Counted from the first letter of the stretch, positions 18,108 to 28,105 are shown. The stretch: 64,000 bases of DNA from Bernardetiaceae bacterium (GCA_025056255.1 JANWVT010000003.1:124001-188000), one strand, 5' to 3'. The notes: generated by a model not told the origin, from the letters alone. Program-made: numbers and translations.

Positions 18108-18134
18108 GACAGGCAGCAAAAAGGGCTGCCTGTC
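18108..18134 (-). terminator. Hairpin with T tract between SusD and the small lipoprotein gene
   Basis: GACAGGCAGC (18108-18117) pairs perfectly with GCTGCCTGTC (18125-18134), 7-nt loop. On the minus strand the stem is followed by GTTTTTCC. It lies 10 nt past the SusD stop and 46 nt before the lipoprotein ATG, so it may be a terminator or a partial one that sets stoichiometry. Confidence 0.6.
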
Positions 18135-18144
18135 CTTATACTTT

Positions 18145-19587
18145 TTAGTATCCCGGGTTTTGCTGCAAATTAGGATTTGCCTGAATCTCCCGCACAGGGA
18201 TAGGTGCTAATATGCGGAAGTCGATAAATGGCAAAGTTTGAGCTGGTGCAGCTTTTACAATATCGCGACCTAAGCGCTTCAAAGTGAACCAACGGTCGCC
18301 TTCAAAAGCCAACTCAATGCGGCGTTGTTTCAGGATTTCTTCTAACAACTCCGGACCAGACAAATTCACCGAAGGCAAGCCAGCGCGGTTGCGAATGCGG
18401 TTAACATCTGCTAACGCTAGTGCAGTGTTTCCTTGCATAGCGTAAGCTTCTGCCCGATTGAGAATAACTTCTGAAACGCGAATAACTGGAATATTGTCCA
18501 AATTGGGCTGCCCACCTTTTCCAAAGAACTTGGTACATTCAATTTCTGCTGGTCCGCGTCCGGCTGTACCTAATTCGTACAATTGGCGACGAACATCGTT
18601 GCCTTCTGCTTCCATCAATCGCAACAAATCGGCAGTAGGTACTAAGTCGCCAAATCCTCCAGTACGCGAACGGTTACCCAATTCGAGCAGCGTGGTGTAA
18701 GTGGTTTGCAAGGCTTCGTTTACCCCTAAGTTTTCGGCAGCTACATATTGCAGCTCAAATATAGACTCAGGGTGAACAGCTGAGCGCCAACCTGACACAT
18801 ATTGTGCTGTATTAAGGAAAGTACCTACGCCTCTGCTCAGGGCAGCATCGGCAAAGCGAATTACGTTGGCGTAGTCGCGGCGGTGCAGAGCTACGCGGCT
18901 GTATAAGGCTTCGGCTGCTGCACGGGTTGCATAGAAAGGCGCACGGCTGTTAGGAACGCCTGCCAACTTTACAATTGCATCATCCAAATCTTTGTAGATT
19001 TGAGCGTATACAGCGTCAATAGTTGCACGAGCAGGCTTATCTATCTGGTCAGAGCTCAAAATTGGCGTTAGAATAAGCGGCACTCCTCCACGATTGTTTT
19101 GCGCTATCACTGCGCCGGGGTCGTAGGCGTAAACGCGCACCAAGTTATGATAAAGCAGTGCACGCAGGAAAAGCGCTTGCCCTTCTATGTTGTTGCGGGC
19201 TGCATCTGACATAGGTACGCGCGGTGCTGCATCTAAAATCAGGTTAATCTGATTAATGGCAAAATAAGAAAGTTGCCAAGTGGCAGCAGTAAAGTGTGCA
19301 TTGGGCTGATTGAGGTACTCTGGGAACAAGCGTCCAGACTTTTGAGTAGCTCGCCCGTTGTCGGAAAGCGCTTCGGGCAGAGCAACAAAGTCGCGACCAT
19401 ACATGCGCAAGCTTTGCAAGCGGTCGTATACGCCTGATACTGCTGCCTCTAAGGCTTCCTGAGTGGTTAGCGCAGTAGCAGAATCAATAGACTGACGCGG
19501 TTCTACATTAAGCAGATTGCTGCACGATGCTAAAAACACCACAGAAGCAGCTGCTATTGTTTTTATAGACAATGAAATATTCTTCAT
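18145..19587 (-). CDS. SusD/RagB family nutrient-binding outer membrane lipoprotein
   Basis: 480 aa. Lipoprotein signal MKNISLSIKTIAAASVVFLASC with Cys at residue 22. The N-terminal SusD-like segment starts LLNVEPRQSIDSATALTTQEALEAAVSGVYDRLQ; TPR-like helices follow (EGQALFLRALLYHNLVRVYA), and the C-terminal domain ends with the hallmark EILKQRRIELAFEGDRWFTLKRLGRDI. SusD proteins form a lid over the partner SusC barrel and bind the ligand on the cell surface. It begins 22 nt after the SusC stop (19610-22666). The ligand cannot be read, and no glycoside hydrolase, peptidase or sigma/anti-sigma pair is adjacent. Confidence 0.93.
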   Translation of the reverse strand: MKNISLSIKTIAAASVVFLASCSNLLNVEPRQSIDSATALTTQEALEAAVSGVYDRLQSLRMYGRDFVALPEALSDNGRATQKSGRLFPEYLNQPNAHFTAATWQLSYFAINQINLILDAAPRVPMSDAARNNIEGQALFLRALLYHNLVRVYAYDPGAVIAQNNRGGVPLILTPILSSDQIDKPARATIDAVYAQIYKDLDDAIVKLAGVPNSRAPFYATRAAAEALYSRVALHRRDYANVIRFADAALSRGVGTFLNTAQYVSGWRSAVHPESIFELQYVAAENLGVNEALQTTYTTLLELGNRSRTGGFGDLVPTADLLRLMEAEGNDVRRQLYELGTAGRGPAEIECTKFFGKGGQPNLDNIPVIRVSEVILNRAEAYAMQGNTALALADVNRIRNRAGLPSVNLSGPELLEEILKQRRIELAFEGDRWFTLKRLGRDIVKAAPAQTLPFIDFRILAPIPVREIQANPNLQQNPGY

Positions 19588-19609
19588 GGTTGTACGTCAT
19601 TTTTAAGGA

Positions 19610-22600
19610 TTAAAAACCAATCTCAACACCGAAGGTATAATTGCGTGCTTGTGGCACCACGCCATTGTTACCAGCACCCAAGTTCAAAAATTCTGGGTCA
19701 TAACCTGTCCACTTAGTCCATGTGAGCAAGTTGATTGCCTGTGCATATACGCGAGCGCGGTTCACTTTTACTTTCTGCGTTAAATTTTGTGGCAAGTTGT
19801 AAGCCAAAGTAAGTTGTTTGAGGCGAATGTATGAAGCATCTTCCAGCGTACGAGAACCAGAAAGATGACTAGCGCCCCGTACTTCAGCATTGCCATTAAT
19901 AGGTCTTGGAACGTCTGTAATTTGTCCTGGGGTAGTCCAACGGCGCTCAAATACATCCAACAGAGAGTTAAACAAGCGTCCACCGTTTTCCATTAAGAAG
20001 CTGTTTTGGTTGTTGAATGCTTTACGACCGTATTCATATTGGAAGAATATGGTTAATTCCAAGCCTTTGTAAGAGAGAGTGTTAGTAAACCCGCCAAACA
20101 ACGTAGCCAATCCAGCGCCTAATACGCGGAAGTCAGCTGGGTTTTGCGGCAAGTAAGTGATATTGCCGTTGCGGTCATACCACATCGGGCGACCGGTAGC
20201 GGGGTTCACACCTGCATATTCGGCGGTGAAAATGGCACCAAGCGGATGTCCAATCCGAACAGAAGGGTTACCGGGCAATACTGTGTCGCCATCAGCTAAG
20301 CGGGTAACTTTGTTTTCTAATTTGGTAATATTGAAACTGGTAGTCCATTTGAACCCACGCGTATCAACATTAACAGTGTTGAGTTCGAACTCAATACCAC
20401 GGTTGTAGAGACGACCTACGTTGTTAGTAATGCTGCCGTAGCCACTCGTCCAAGGAACAGGCTGGTCTAAGAGCAAGTCGCGGCTTTCTTTGTTGAAATA
20501 ACCAATAGTAGAGGTGATACGGCGGTTGAAGAATGCCAAATCTAAACCTGCTTCAGAATTAATTTGGCGCTCCCAGCGCAAACTAGGATTGTTTAGGTTA
20601 GTAGGAGCAATACCGGCATCATTGCCATAGTTAAATCCTCCACCAAACAAACCACGAGAGTCGAAGTTGCCAATTTGGGAGTTACCAGTAGAGCCATAGC
20701 TGGCGCGCAATTTAATTTCGTCTATCCACGATACTTTGTCTTTCAGGAAGGCTTCTTCGGTAATCAACCAAGCTGCTGATACTGAGCCAAATGTACCGAA
20801 GATGTTATCTCTTCCGAAACGAGAAGAACCGTCCCGACGCAGCACTGAGTTAATAAAGTAGCGGTTTTTGAAGCCATATTGCATAATAGCTGCTACCCCT
20901 GCACGCCGATAGCTTGTCCAAAAACCACCAATGGAAACCGGAGTAGCACCCGTATTGGCAGTCCGGAATTGTGAAGTAGGGAAGGTAGTAACTTGCTGAT
21001 TAATACCCTCGAAAACTTCTTGTACGTATTCGGTTGCTAAGGTGGTGTTCAGTTTGTGGTCTGCCCCGATATTCTTAGCAAAATTAATCACCACAGGGTT
21101 GGCTGTGAAAGTAGCATTATATTCACTTTCGTTGGTCAAACGCCCTCTTACGCCAAAGCCATCGGCAGTGCGGGGGTCAGCATAGTATTCGCCTTTGATT
21201 TCCCGATAGTCTAAGCCATAGAAAGAGCTCACAGTAACTTCTTTAAACGGATTCCATACTGCTTTGGCATTGCCTACTACTTGGCGGGTGATATTGAGAA
21301 TAGTGTTGTACTCGGCGTTCATGATAACGTTTTGGTTCAAAATACCTGCTAAACCACCAGTAGCTGGCGTGCCAAAGTAAGAACCGTCTTCGTTGTAAAT
21401 GGGGTTAGTAGGAATAATCAGTGGTGAGGAGAAAGAAGGCGAACCCAAGAAAGAACCACCCGCTGGGCTACCAAAAGGACCGCGCTGTTTGATGTTGCTG
21501 AGGTTAACAGATGTTTCGAAGCGCAGCTTGTTGTTTACTTGGTGCTGAATCGCCATTCTACCCGTAGCACGCTTGAAATCTACGGCAATTACGTTGGCAT
21601 CTTGTTGGTTGTAGGAACCAGAGAGGGCAAAGGTAGTTTTATCGTTACCACCCCGAGCAGAGAGTTCAATATTATTAATCATTCCTTGCCGATAAGCAGC
21701 GCGTTGCCAGTCGTAAGTTGGCAAGGCAGCAATTTGCTCATCAGTCAAGTTGCCGGGTAGGCGAATACCTGTTAGGGCAGAACTGCGCGCTTGTGCCTCG
21801 GTAAGAGCTGGGTTTTGGTTGCGAAGAGCCTCAGTACGTACTTGAATCCACTGCTGGCTATTGAGTACATTCATGTAGCGAATAGGCTCAACGCTGCCAT
21901 AGTAATAGTTCAAGTTGAATTCTGTTTTGCCGGCACGTCCCTTTTTGGTAGTTACTAACACTACCCCATTACCTGCCTGCGCACCGTAAACAGAAGCCGC
22001 TGCTGCATCTTTCAATACTTCAATAGACTCGATATCGTTAGGGTTCAAAAACGCCAAAGGGTTAGAACTGGCAAATGCAGTAGTACTGGCATTGTTCATT
22101 ACCACACCATCCACGATGTAGAGGGGTTCGTTACCGGCTGTAATAGAACCAATACCACGGATGCGCACCGATACTGCACCACCGGGAACTCCATTGGCTG
22201 CCTGCACCAACACGCCTGCTGCTCGTCCTTGCAAGGCACGGTCAAAGCTTTGCATAGGCAGGTTCTGGATTACATCTCCTTTTACAGAAGCAATAGAGCC
22301 CGTGATTTCGCGTTTTTCCAATGCGCCGTAGCCGGTTACCACTACCTCAGACAATACCTTCTCGTCTGTTTCCATGCGCACGTCAATTGAAGAGCGACCT
22401 CCTATGGCAATTTCTTGGGTCTTTAAGCCCACAAAGCGGAATACCAACGTACCATTTTCCGGTGCCGACAAACTAAACTTACCGTCTGCATCGGTCTGCG
22501 TACCGGTGTTGGTACCTTTTATTTGCACGGTAACGCCGGGTAAGGGCGAACCGTCTTCGGAAGAAGTAACTCTTCCGGATACTGTTCTTGTCTGTGCCCA

Positions 22601-22666
22601 AGAGGCACTTGCAAAGAGCGTTGCAATTAGCCATGCAAAGCTCAGGTGTAACAATCGCTTCATCAT
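19610..22666 (-). CDS. SusC/RagA family TonB-linked outer membrane transporter
   Basis: 1018 aa. Signal peptide to about residue 25 (LFASASWAQ), then a carboxypeptidase-D regulatory-like domain (RTVSGRVTSSEDGSPLPGVTVQIKGTNTGTQTDADGKFSL), then the TonB plug with SEVVVTGYGA, RALQGRAAGVLV, VRIRGIGSI and YIVDGV, and DIESIEVLKDAAAASVYG. The rest is the 22-strand barrel, ending in an aromatic residue (TFGVEIGF) as outer membrane proteins do. Two start ATGs are adjacent (22666 and 22663). It is the first gene of the triplet SusC-SusD-lipoprotein and probably has its own promoter after the terminator at 22836-22867. Close paralogue of 24376-27438. Confidence 0.95.
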   Translation of the reverse strand: MMKRLLHLSFAWLIATLFASASWAQTRTVSGRVTSSEDGSPLPGVTVQIKGTNTGTQTDADGKFSLSAPENGTLVFRFVGLKTQEIAIGGRSSIDVRMETDEKVLSEVVVTGYGALEKREITGSIASVKGDVIQNLPMQSFDRALQGRAAGVLVQAANGVPGGAVSVRIRGIGSITAGNEPLYIVDGVVMNNASTTAFASSNPLAFLNPNDIESIEVLKDAAAASVYGAQAGNGVVLVTTKKGRAGKTEFNLNYYYGSVEPIRYMNVLNSQQWIQVRTEALRNQNPALTEAQARSSALTGIRLPGNLTDEQIAALPTYDWQRAAYRQGMINNIELSARGGNDKTTFALSGSYNQQDANVIAVDFKRATGRMAIQHQVNNKLRFETSVNLSNIKQRGPFGSPAGGSFLGSPSFSSPLIIPTNPIYNEDGSYFGTPATGGLAGILNQNVIMNAEYNTILNITRQVVGNAKAVWNPFKEVTVSSFYGLDYREIKGEYYADPRTADGFGVRGRLTNESEYNATFTANPVVINFAKNIGADHKLNTTLATEYVQEVFEGINQQVTTFPTSQFRTANTGATPVSIGGFWTSYRRAGVAAIMQYGFKNRYFINSVLRRDGSSRFGRDNIFGTFGSVSAAWLITEEAFLKDKVSWIDEIKLRASYGSTGNSQIGNFDSRGLFGGGFNYGNDAGIAPTNLNNPSLRWERQINSEAGLDLAFFNRRITSTIGYFNKESRDLLLDQPVPWTSGYGSITNNVGRLYNRGIEFELNTVNVDTRGFKWTTSFNITKLENKVTRLADGDTVLPGNPSVRIGHPLGAIFTAEYAGVNPATGRPMWYDRNGNITYLPQNPADFRVLGAGLATLFGGFTNTLSYKGLELTIFFQYEYGRKAFNNQNSFLMENGGRLFNSLLDVFERRWTTPGQITDVPRPINGNAEVRGASHLSGSRTLEDASYIRLKQLTLAYNLPQNLTQKVKVNRARVYAQAINLLTWTKWTGYDPEFLNLGAGNNGVVPQARNYTFGVEIGF

Positions 22667-22835
22667 TACTTGGTTTTGTTTTACAAGAATGTGTTAATCG
22701 CAAATGAATTATTTTTTTCGAAAAAGAAAAACAATAATCGCACAATTCCTGCGTTTTTACAATTTAAAGCCGGGCAGTAAGCATGTTACAACATGCAATT
22801 TTTCGTATAAAAAATTGATTATCAGTATAGTAGTA

Positions 22836-22867
22836 AAAGGCTCTGCTCGGAAATAAGCAGAGCCTTT
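22836..22867 (-). terminator. Strong terminator hairpin between the two SusCD modules
   Basis: AAAGGCTCTGCT (22836-22847) pairs perfectly over 12 bp with AGCAGAGCCTTT (22856-22867), 8-nt loop; on the minus strand the stem ends in CCTTTTAC. It lies 54 nt past the stop of the upstream SusD gene. The remaining gap to the next SusC (22667-22835) is AT-rich and shows no gene. Confidence 0.75.
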
Positions 22868-22921
22868 CTCAGAAAAATTTAATTAGGCGCCTTTATACGG
22901 ATTAACTGCAAAAAGGTTGCA

Positions 22922-24337
22922 TTAGTAGCCGTTGTTTTGTACTAAGTTAGGATTGGCTTGTAATTCGCGCAATGGAATAGGTGCCAAATAGCGCGGGTCG
23001 CCAAATTGCAAATTGCCTGTTGCTTTAATTACGTCGCGTCCTAGTCGCTTCAAATCAAACCAGCGGTCGCCTTCAAAAGCAAGCTCTAAACGCCGTTGCA
23101 AAATAATTTCATCTATTAGCGCCTCTCTCGTCAGTCCAGCTACTGGGGGCAGCCCACAACGAGTGCGAATGGTATTTACATCGGCAAGCGCTTGGTTTAG
23201 ATTGCCCAGCCGCGCTTGTGCTTCTGCCCGAATAAGAATCATTTCAGAAACACGCAAAACAGGCACGTTGTCCATGTAAATAGTACCTGTCTTACCCAAA
23301 AATTTGGTACATTCTTCTACTACAATATTAGAGCGATTGACTCCTGTCTGGTATAGCTGACGGCGTATATCTCCGGATTGATGCAATGCAAGAAACTCAG
23401 GAGTGGGCACTACCGCTCCCCAACCACCCAGTGAGTTGGAAGTTAAGGAAACCCGAGTGGTAAAAGCCGATTGGTTAGATTCATTAACGCCATGCGACTC
23501 TGCCTCTTGTTGAAAGAGTACTTCCAGAATAGACTCCGGATGTACGCGCTCGCGCCAAGCCGCAATGTAGTTCGCATTAGTAGCTAAGCGCCCTACGTTA
23601 GCGTTAATGGCATCGGTAGCATAGCGCGCTGCGTTTGTCCAGTCTGCATTGTAAAGCGCTACTTTGGCAAAAATAGCCGCTGCCGCTCCGCGCGTAATTC
23701 TGTGAGGTCCGCCGGTGGTAGGTGCTTTCTGAACAGCTTCTTGCAAGTCGCGGTAAATTTGTTGGTAAACGTCGCGAATAGGAGCACGTGGCGGCTGTGT
23801 AATTTGCGATAAGTTTTTAATACCTGTGAGCATAAGCGGCACGCCCCCCTTATCAAACTGCTGCACAATGGCAGAGGGGTCCCAAGCGTATATGCGCATC
23901 ATGTTGAAGTAAAATAATGCACGCAAAGCGAGTAGCTCACCCTCTATTTCACTGCGACGCGCATCGGATAAACTCACACTGGGAAGTGCCTCCAAAACCA
24001 AATTGATTTCGTTGATAACCGAATAGTAAGTAGCCCAGCCACCTACATGCGAGCCTAAGACGTTGTTGCCTTGATTCACATAGCGTCCCCCTGCTCGGTT
24101 GATAATCCGACTATTATCGCTCAGGGCTTCTGTGGTAGCTACCAAGTCGCGCCCGTAAATAACCTGAGACTTTAAATAACTGTAGATATTAATAATAGCT
24201 GCATTAACGGCTTCGGGAGTATTCAAAGCACGCGACGCATCAATGGATTGGCGCGGTTCTAAATTAAGCACATTCTGGCAACCCACTATTGCCATACTGA
24301 ATAAAACAGCAAAAAAACACTTTTGTATGTTCTTCAT
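22922..24337 (-). CDS. SusD/RagB family nutrient-binding outer membrane lipoprotein (second copy)
   Basis: 471 aa from the ATG at 24337, which gives the signal MKNIQKCFFAVLFSMAIVGC with the lipidated Cys at residue 20; the frame is open further upstream into the SusC gene but those residues are out of family. LNLEPRQSIDASRALNTPEAVNAAIINIYS parallels the other SusD, and the C-terminal hallmark EIILQRRLELAFEGDRWFDLKRLGRDVIKA is intact. It starts 38 nt after SusC 24376-27438. The pairwise resemblance to 18145-19587 is clear but far from identical, so the duplication is not recent. Confidence 0.93.
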   Translation of the reverse strand: MKNIQKCFFAVLFSMAIVGCQNVLNLEPRQSIDASRALNTPEAVNAAIINIYSYLKSQVIYGRDLVATTEALSDNSRIINRAGGRYVNQGNNVLGSHVGGWATYYSVINEINLVLEALPSVSLSDARRSEIEGELLALRALFYFNMMRIYAWDPSAIVQQFDKGGVPLMLTGIKNLSQITQPPRAPIRDVYQQIYRDLQEAVQKAPTTGGPHRITRGAAAAIFAKVALYNADWTNAARYATDAINANVGRLATNANYIAAWRERVHPESILEVLFQQEAESHGVNESNQSAFTTRVSLTSNSLGGWGAVVPTPEFLALHQSGDIRRQLYQTGVNRSNIVVEECTKFLGKTGTIYMDNVPVLRVSEMILIRAEAQARLGNLNQALADVNTIRTRCGLPPVAGLTREALIDEIILQRRLELAFEGDRWFDLKRLGRDVIKATGNLQFGDPRYLAPIPLRELQANPNLVQNNGY

Positions 24338-24375
24338 AACTTTTTTCAGATTAGTAGAACTGATAACTGCACTGA

Positions 24376-27300
24376 TTAAAAACGCGCCTGCACACCAATA
24401 GTATAATTCCGCGATTGTGGAATGATACCTTGGTTGCCTGTGCCCAAATCTACAAACTCGGGGTCGAAACCTGTCCATTTTGTCCATGTAAGTAAATTGA
24501 CTGCTTGTGCATATACACGGAATCCGTTGAGTTTCACCTTAGCCACCCATGCAGAGGGCAAGTTGTAAGACAAGGTCAGTTGCTTTAAGCGAATGTATGA
24601 AGCATCTTGATAGAACCGGCTGATAGATTGGTAGGAAGAAATGCGTCCTGTGATTTCAGTTCGGTTGTTAGCTGGCTTAGGCACATCGGTGATTTGTCCA
24701 GGGGTTGTCCAGCGATTTTCGTAGTAATAGCGCAAGCCATTGCGCAATACGCCCCCCAAATCTGCCAAGCGAAACTCCTGCTCGTTAGGCGCTATGCGTC
24801 CATAGTCATATTGGAAAAATACTGCCAGTTCCAATCCCTTGTAGCTAAATGTATTGGTAAAGCCGCCAAACATAGTAGAAAGATTGGAGTGTCCTAAGGG
24901 GCGCTGGTCGGCAGCCAATACCAAATAGGTGATGTTGTTATTAATGTCGTACCACATTGGGCGCCCATTAGCAGGGTTTACTCCTGCAAAAGGTACGCCT
25001 ACGTTAGTAAACAGCGGATATCCTACGCGAATACTCAAATTGCCCGGCAATACTTCCAAACCATCATAGAGTTTGGTTACTTTGTTTTCCAAGAAGGAAA
25101 TATTGAAGTTGGTTTCCCATTTAAAGCCTCTTTCAGTGTTGAAGTTTACTGTATTCAGTTCAATTTCAATGCCTTGGTTTTGCACTTCGCCTACGTTTTG
25201 CGTAATGCTACTAAATCCAGAGGTTTGAGGTACGGGCTGGCTGAGTAATAAATCTTTACTCAAACGGCGATAGGCCTCTACAGAGCCGCGGATGCGCCCT
25301 TCAAACAGGGCATAATCTACGCCTAAATTAGTTGTAACGTTGCGTTCCCAACGCAGTTCGGGGTTGCCCAAGCCACTTGGACCAATGCCCTGATTACCTT
25401 GGTAAGTACCTCCTAATCCATACAGGCTTCGAGAGGCAAAGTTGCCAATTTGGTCGTTGCCGGTGGTTCCCCAGCTTGCTCGGAGGCGCAACTCGCTAAG
25501 TACGGAATTGCCCTTTAAGAACGACTCCTCGCTAATGTTCCATGCAGCAGAAACAGAAGGGAAGAATCCAAAACGCCTAGCTGCACCAAAGCGAGAGGAG
25601 CCATCGTAGCGCGCCGTAAAGTTTAGAATATACTTTTTGTTGAAGTCGTAGCGAATGTTAGTAAAGGCGCCCGAACGGCGGAAACCTGTCCAAAATCCGC
25701 TGATGCTAACTGGACGCGCGGCAGCGTTGGTAGTACTAAAATCGGGTGTAGGAAAACCCTGACCGTTAGAGCCATTGGCTTCCTGAAAGTCTTCCCGATA
25801 TTCCGTACCTATTAAAGCATTGACGCTGTGCTTGTTGGCAAATGTTTTGGTATAGTTGAGCGTGGCATTAGTTGTCAGGTTTTTGTTGTAGTTGTTGTTA
25901 ACCGTTAGCGTGCCTTGAATGTTGAAGTAGTCCGACAAGCGTGGGTCGCCATAGAATTCGGTGTATAACATCCGATAGTCCATACCTCCAAATGCTTTAA
26001 AGGTTAAGCCTTTGGCGATGTTGTAGGTAGCCGAAATGTTGGCAACCATTTGGTTGGTCAAGCCCTTGGACTTGATAAAGTGAGAGTTGGCAATTACATT
26101 TTGGCTGAGGTCTCCTATCATCACTTTGCCAGTACCGGGCAACCCGAAAAAGCCTGTAGGCGCTTCAGGGTCATAAATGGGGTTAAATGGCAAAATAATC
26201 GGAGCAGAGTACTGAGGTGCTCCAAATGCTGTAGTACCACTGGAACTTCCATAAGGACCTCGCTGAGTGAAAGTACTTAAATTAACCCCTGTTTCAAACG
26301 AGAGTTTGCTGTTTACTTTCTGAGTCAAACTCAAACGACCTGCTATGCGTGAAAAGTCAATATTTATCAAACTTGCGTCTTGCTGATTAGCTGAAAGAGA
26401 AGCATAAAAAGTTGTTTTGTCTGTACCCCCACTGGCTGCTAATTCGTAGTTGTTGATGATACCTGTTTTGTAGGCTTCCTTCTGCCAGTTGTAAGTAGGT
26501 AGTGCTGCAATTTCTTCATCTGTCATAGTAGCAGGAAAACCCAGTTGAGTCAGGGCAGTGCTGCGAACAGAAGCCGGTGAAGCAGTGGGGCTGGCATTTT
26601 GAATAGCTTCGATGCGCACGTTGATAAATTCCTGTGTATTCATCACATCTAATATGCGCACTGGTTCTACAATGCCACGATAGTAATTAAACTCAAAATT
26701 GGTTTTGCTACCTTGTTTTCCTTTTTTGGTAGTAACTAATATAACACCATTAGCAGCTTGTGCGCCATAAATAGAAGCCGATGCCGCATCTTTCAACACC
26801 TCAATAGACTCAATATCGTTGGGATTAAGAAATGCCAGTGGGTTGTTGCTCACCCTACCGCCGCCGTCGTCGCGAATGTTCATTTGTACGCCATCGACAA
26901 TGTAAAGCGGTTGGTTGCCGGCAGAAATAGAGCCTACTCCACGAATGCGAACCGACACTGCACCGCCCGGCGCACCATTAGCAGACTGAACTAATACGCC
27001 CGCAGCCCTACCTTGCAAGGCGCGGTCAAAGCTTTGCATAGGTAAATTTTGGATAACATCGCCTTTTACAGAAGTAACAGCACCAGTTAGTTCGCGCTTT
27101 TCTACTACTGAATAGCCCGTTACTACTACCTCGCTGAGCATTTTTTCATCGGGCACCATAGAAACATCTATCACACTGCGGTTATTGATATCTACTTCTA
27201 GTGTGCGCAGCCCTACGAAGCGGAACACCAAAGTTTTGGCATTCTCATCCACATTAAGGCGAAACTTACCTTCAAAATCGGTTTGGGTACCAGTGTTTGT

Positions 27301-27438
27301 ACCTTTTACCTGCACCGTTACCCCCGGTAGCGGTTCTTTATCCTCATTAGAGATAACCCGCCCTGTAATGGTTCTTTGCGCCACTGCCCCAAAAGGCAAT
27401 AGCAGCAAAAGCAGAAAGGGTAGAAATTTCTGTTTCAT
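24376..27438 (-). CDS. SusC/RagA family TonB-linked outer membrane transporter (second copy)
   Basis: 1020 aa. Signal peptide MKQKFLPFLLLLLLPFGAVAQ, carboxypeptidase-D regulatory-like domain (TITGRVISNEDKEPLPGVTVQVKGTNTGTQTDFEGKF), then plug motifs SEVVVTGYSV, RALQGRAAGVLV, VRIRGVGSI, YIVDGV and DIESIEVLKDAASASIYG. The barrel ends IGVQARF. It is the middle gene of lipoprotein-SusC-SusD, starting 33 nt after the small lipoprotein gene. The first ~250 residues are nearly the same as in the other SusC, while the barrel has diverged, the pattern expected when ligand range has changed. Confidence 0.95.
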   Translation of the reverse strand: MKQKFLPFLLLLLLPFGAVAQRTITGRVISNEDKEPLPGVTVQVKGTNTGTQTDFEGKFRLNVDENAKTLVFRFVGLRTLEVDINNRSVIDVSMVPDEKMLSEVVVTGYSVVEKRELTGAVTSVKGDVIQNLPMQSFDRALQGRAAGVLVQSANGAPGGAVSVRIRGVGSISAGNQPLYIVDGVQMNIRDDGGGRVSNNPLAFLNPNDIESIEVLKDAASASIYGAQAANGVILVTTKKGKQGSKTNFEFNYYRGIVEPVRILDVMNTQEFINVRIEAIQNASPTASPASVRSTALTQLGFPATMTDEEIAALPTYNWQKEAYKTGIINNYELAASGGTDKTTFYASLSANQQDASLINIDFSRIAGRLSLTQKVNSKLSFETGVNLSTFTQRGPYGSSSGTTAFGAPQYSAPIILPFNPIYDPEAPTGFFGLPGTGKVMIGDLSQNVIANSHFIKSKGLTNQMVANISATYNIAKGLTFKAFGGMDYRMLYTEFYGDPRLSDYFNIQGTLTVNNNYNKNLTTNATLNYTKTFANKHSVNALIGTEYREDFQEANGSNGQGFPTPDFSTTNAAARPVSISGFWTGFRRSGAFTNIRYDFNKKYILNFTARYDGSSRFGAARRFGFFPSVSAAWNISEESFLKGNSVLSELRLRASWGTTGNDQIGNFASRSLYGLGGTYQGNQGIGPSGLGNPELRWERNVTTNLGVDYALFEGRIRGSVEAYRRLSKDLLLSQPVPQTSGFSSITQNVGEVQNQGIEIELNTVNFNTERGFKWETNFNISFLENKVTKLYDGLEVLPGNLSIRVGYPLFTNVGVPFAGVNPANGRPMWYDINNNITYLVLAADQRPLGHSNLSTMFGGFTNTFSYKGLELAVFFQYDYGRIAPNEQEFRLADLGGVLRNGLRYYYENRWTTPGQITDVPKPANNRTEITGRISSYQSISRFYQDASYIRLKQLTLSYNLPSAWVAKVKLNGFRVYAQAVNLLTWTKWTGFDPEFVDLGTGNQGIIPQSRNYTIGVQARF

Positions 27439-27471
27439 GTGTAATAAATTTAGTGTAGAACCAAAAGAAAC

Positions 27472-27945
27472 CTAAGGATTGATGCGAAAGCCGATGCGTG
27501 CATAGTTATTACTCGGCTTAATTTGCTGATTGCCTTCTAAAACAAAAACAAGGGTAATGTTTTGCCCAGCAGCAATACTTGCAGGCAATACTTCAAATTG
27601 AAAGTTGCCAAAACTGTTGTTTGCTGGAATGGTAACTACACCACCATTGATTAGGCGGTAGTGCACCCCTTCGCGAGCAGTAGTAGCTTGTCCCTCTACA
27701 CTTACGCGAATAGCTTGTGCCTCAGGTCGTTGGGCTCCCACCAGATTAACCTGCGTACTCACTGTACCTTGACCGCTACGCAAAGCAATAATGGGATAAT
27801 TAGCACCTAAAGCAGGGGTGCGAGTAACTGTTTCGTTGAACTCTACGAATGAATCGCTAAAAAATACGCGCTTATCTTGAAAACATGCCGACAAGCCGAC
27901 TATTGTACATATTAAAAGTACTCGCTCAAGAAAGACTGTGTACAT
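27472..27945 (-). CDS. SusCD-associated small surface lipoprotein (paralogue)
   Basis: 157 aa with a lipoprotein signal, VLLICTIVGLSAC (Cys at residue 21). The mature domain parallels the product of 17597-18061 almost motif for motif: TRTPALGANYPIIALRSG, VNLVGAQRPEAQAIRVSV, AREGVHYRLINGGVVTIPANNSFGNFQFEVL and SNNYARIGFRINP. Here the gene comes first in its module, upstream of SusC, whereas in the other module it comes last. It is likely a surface-exposed accessory ligand binder. No sigma-factor or anti-sigma gene lies upstream; the 160 bp before it show no exact TAnnTTTG element. Confidence 0.75.
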   Translation of the reverse strand: MYTVFLERVLLICTIVGLSACFQDKRVFFSDSFVEFNETVTRTPALGANYPIIALRSGQGTVSTQVNLVGAQRPEAQAIRVSVEGQATTAREGVHYRLINGGVVTIPANNSFGNFQFEVLPASIAAGQNITLVFVLEGNQQIKPSNNYARIGFRINP

Positions 27946-28105
27946 AGATGAAACGGATACAATAAGTTTGTTTGGTTAATGGGGTTGCCTTACAAAAAAG
28001 CACGAAGTACAGTCGGTTTAGGTTGATAAATTAATTTCTCAGCCGGCGAGCTAATTGCAATTTCATTAGAGGAAGTGAAAAAAACAACAAGAATGCAAAA
28101 AAATG

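Noticed and set aside
17597-27945. Calling the SusCD region a polysaccharide utilisation locus
   Set aside because: No glycoside hydrolase, polysaccharide lyase or esterase lies nearby, so the substrate class is not shown.
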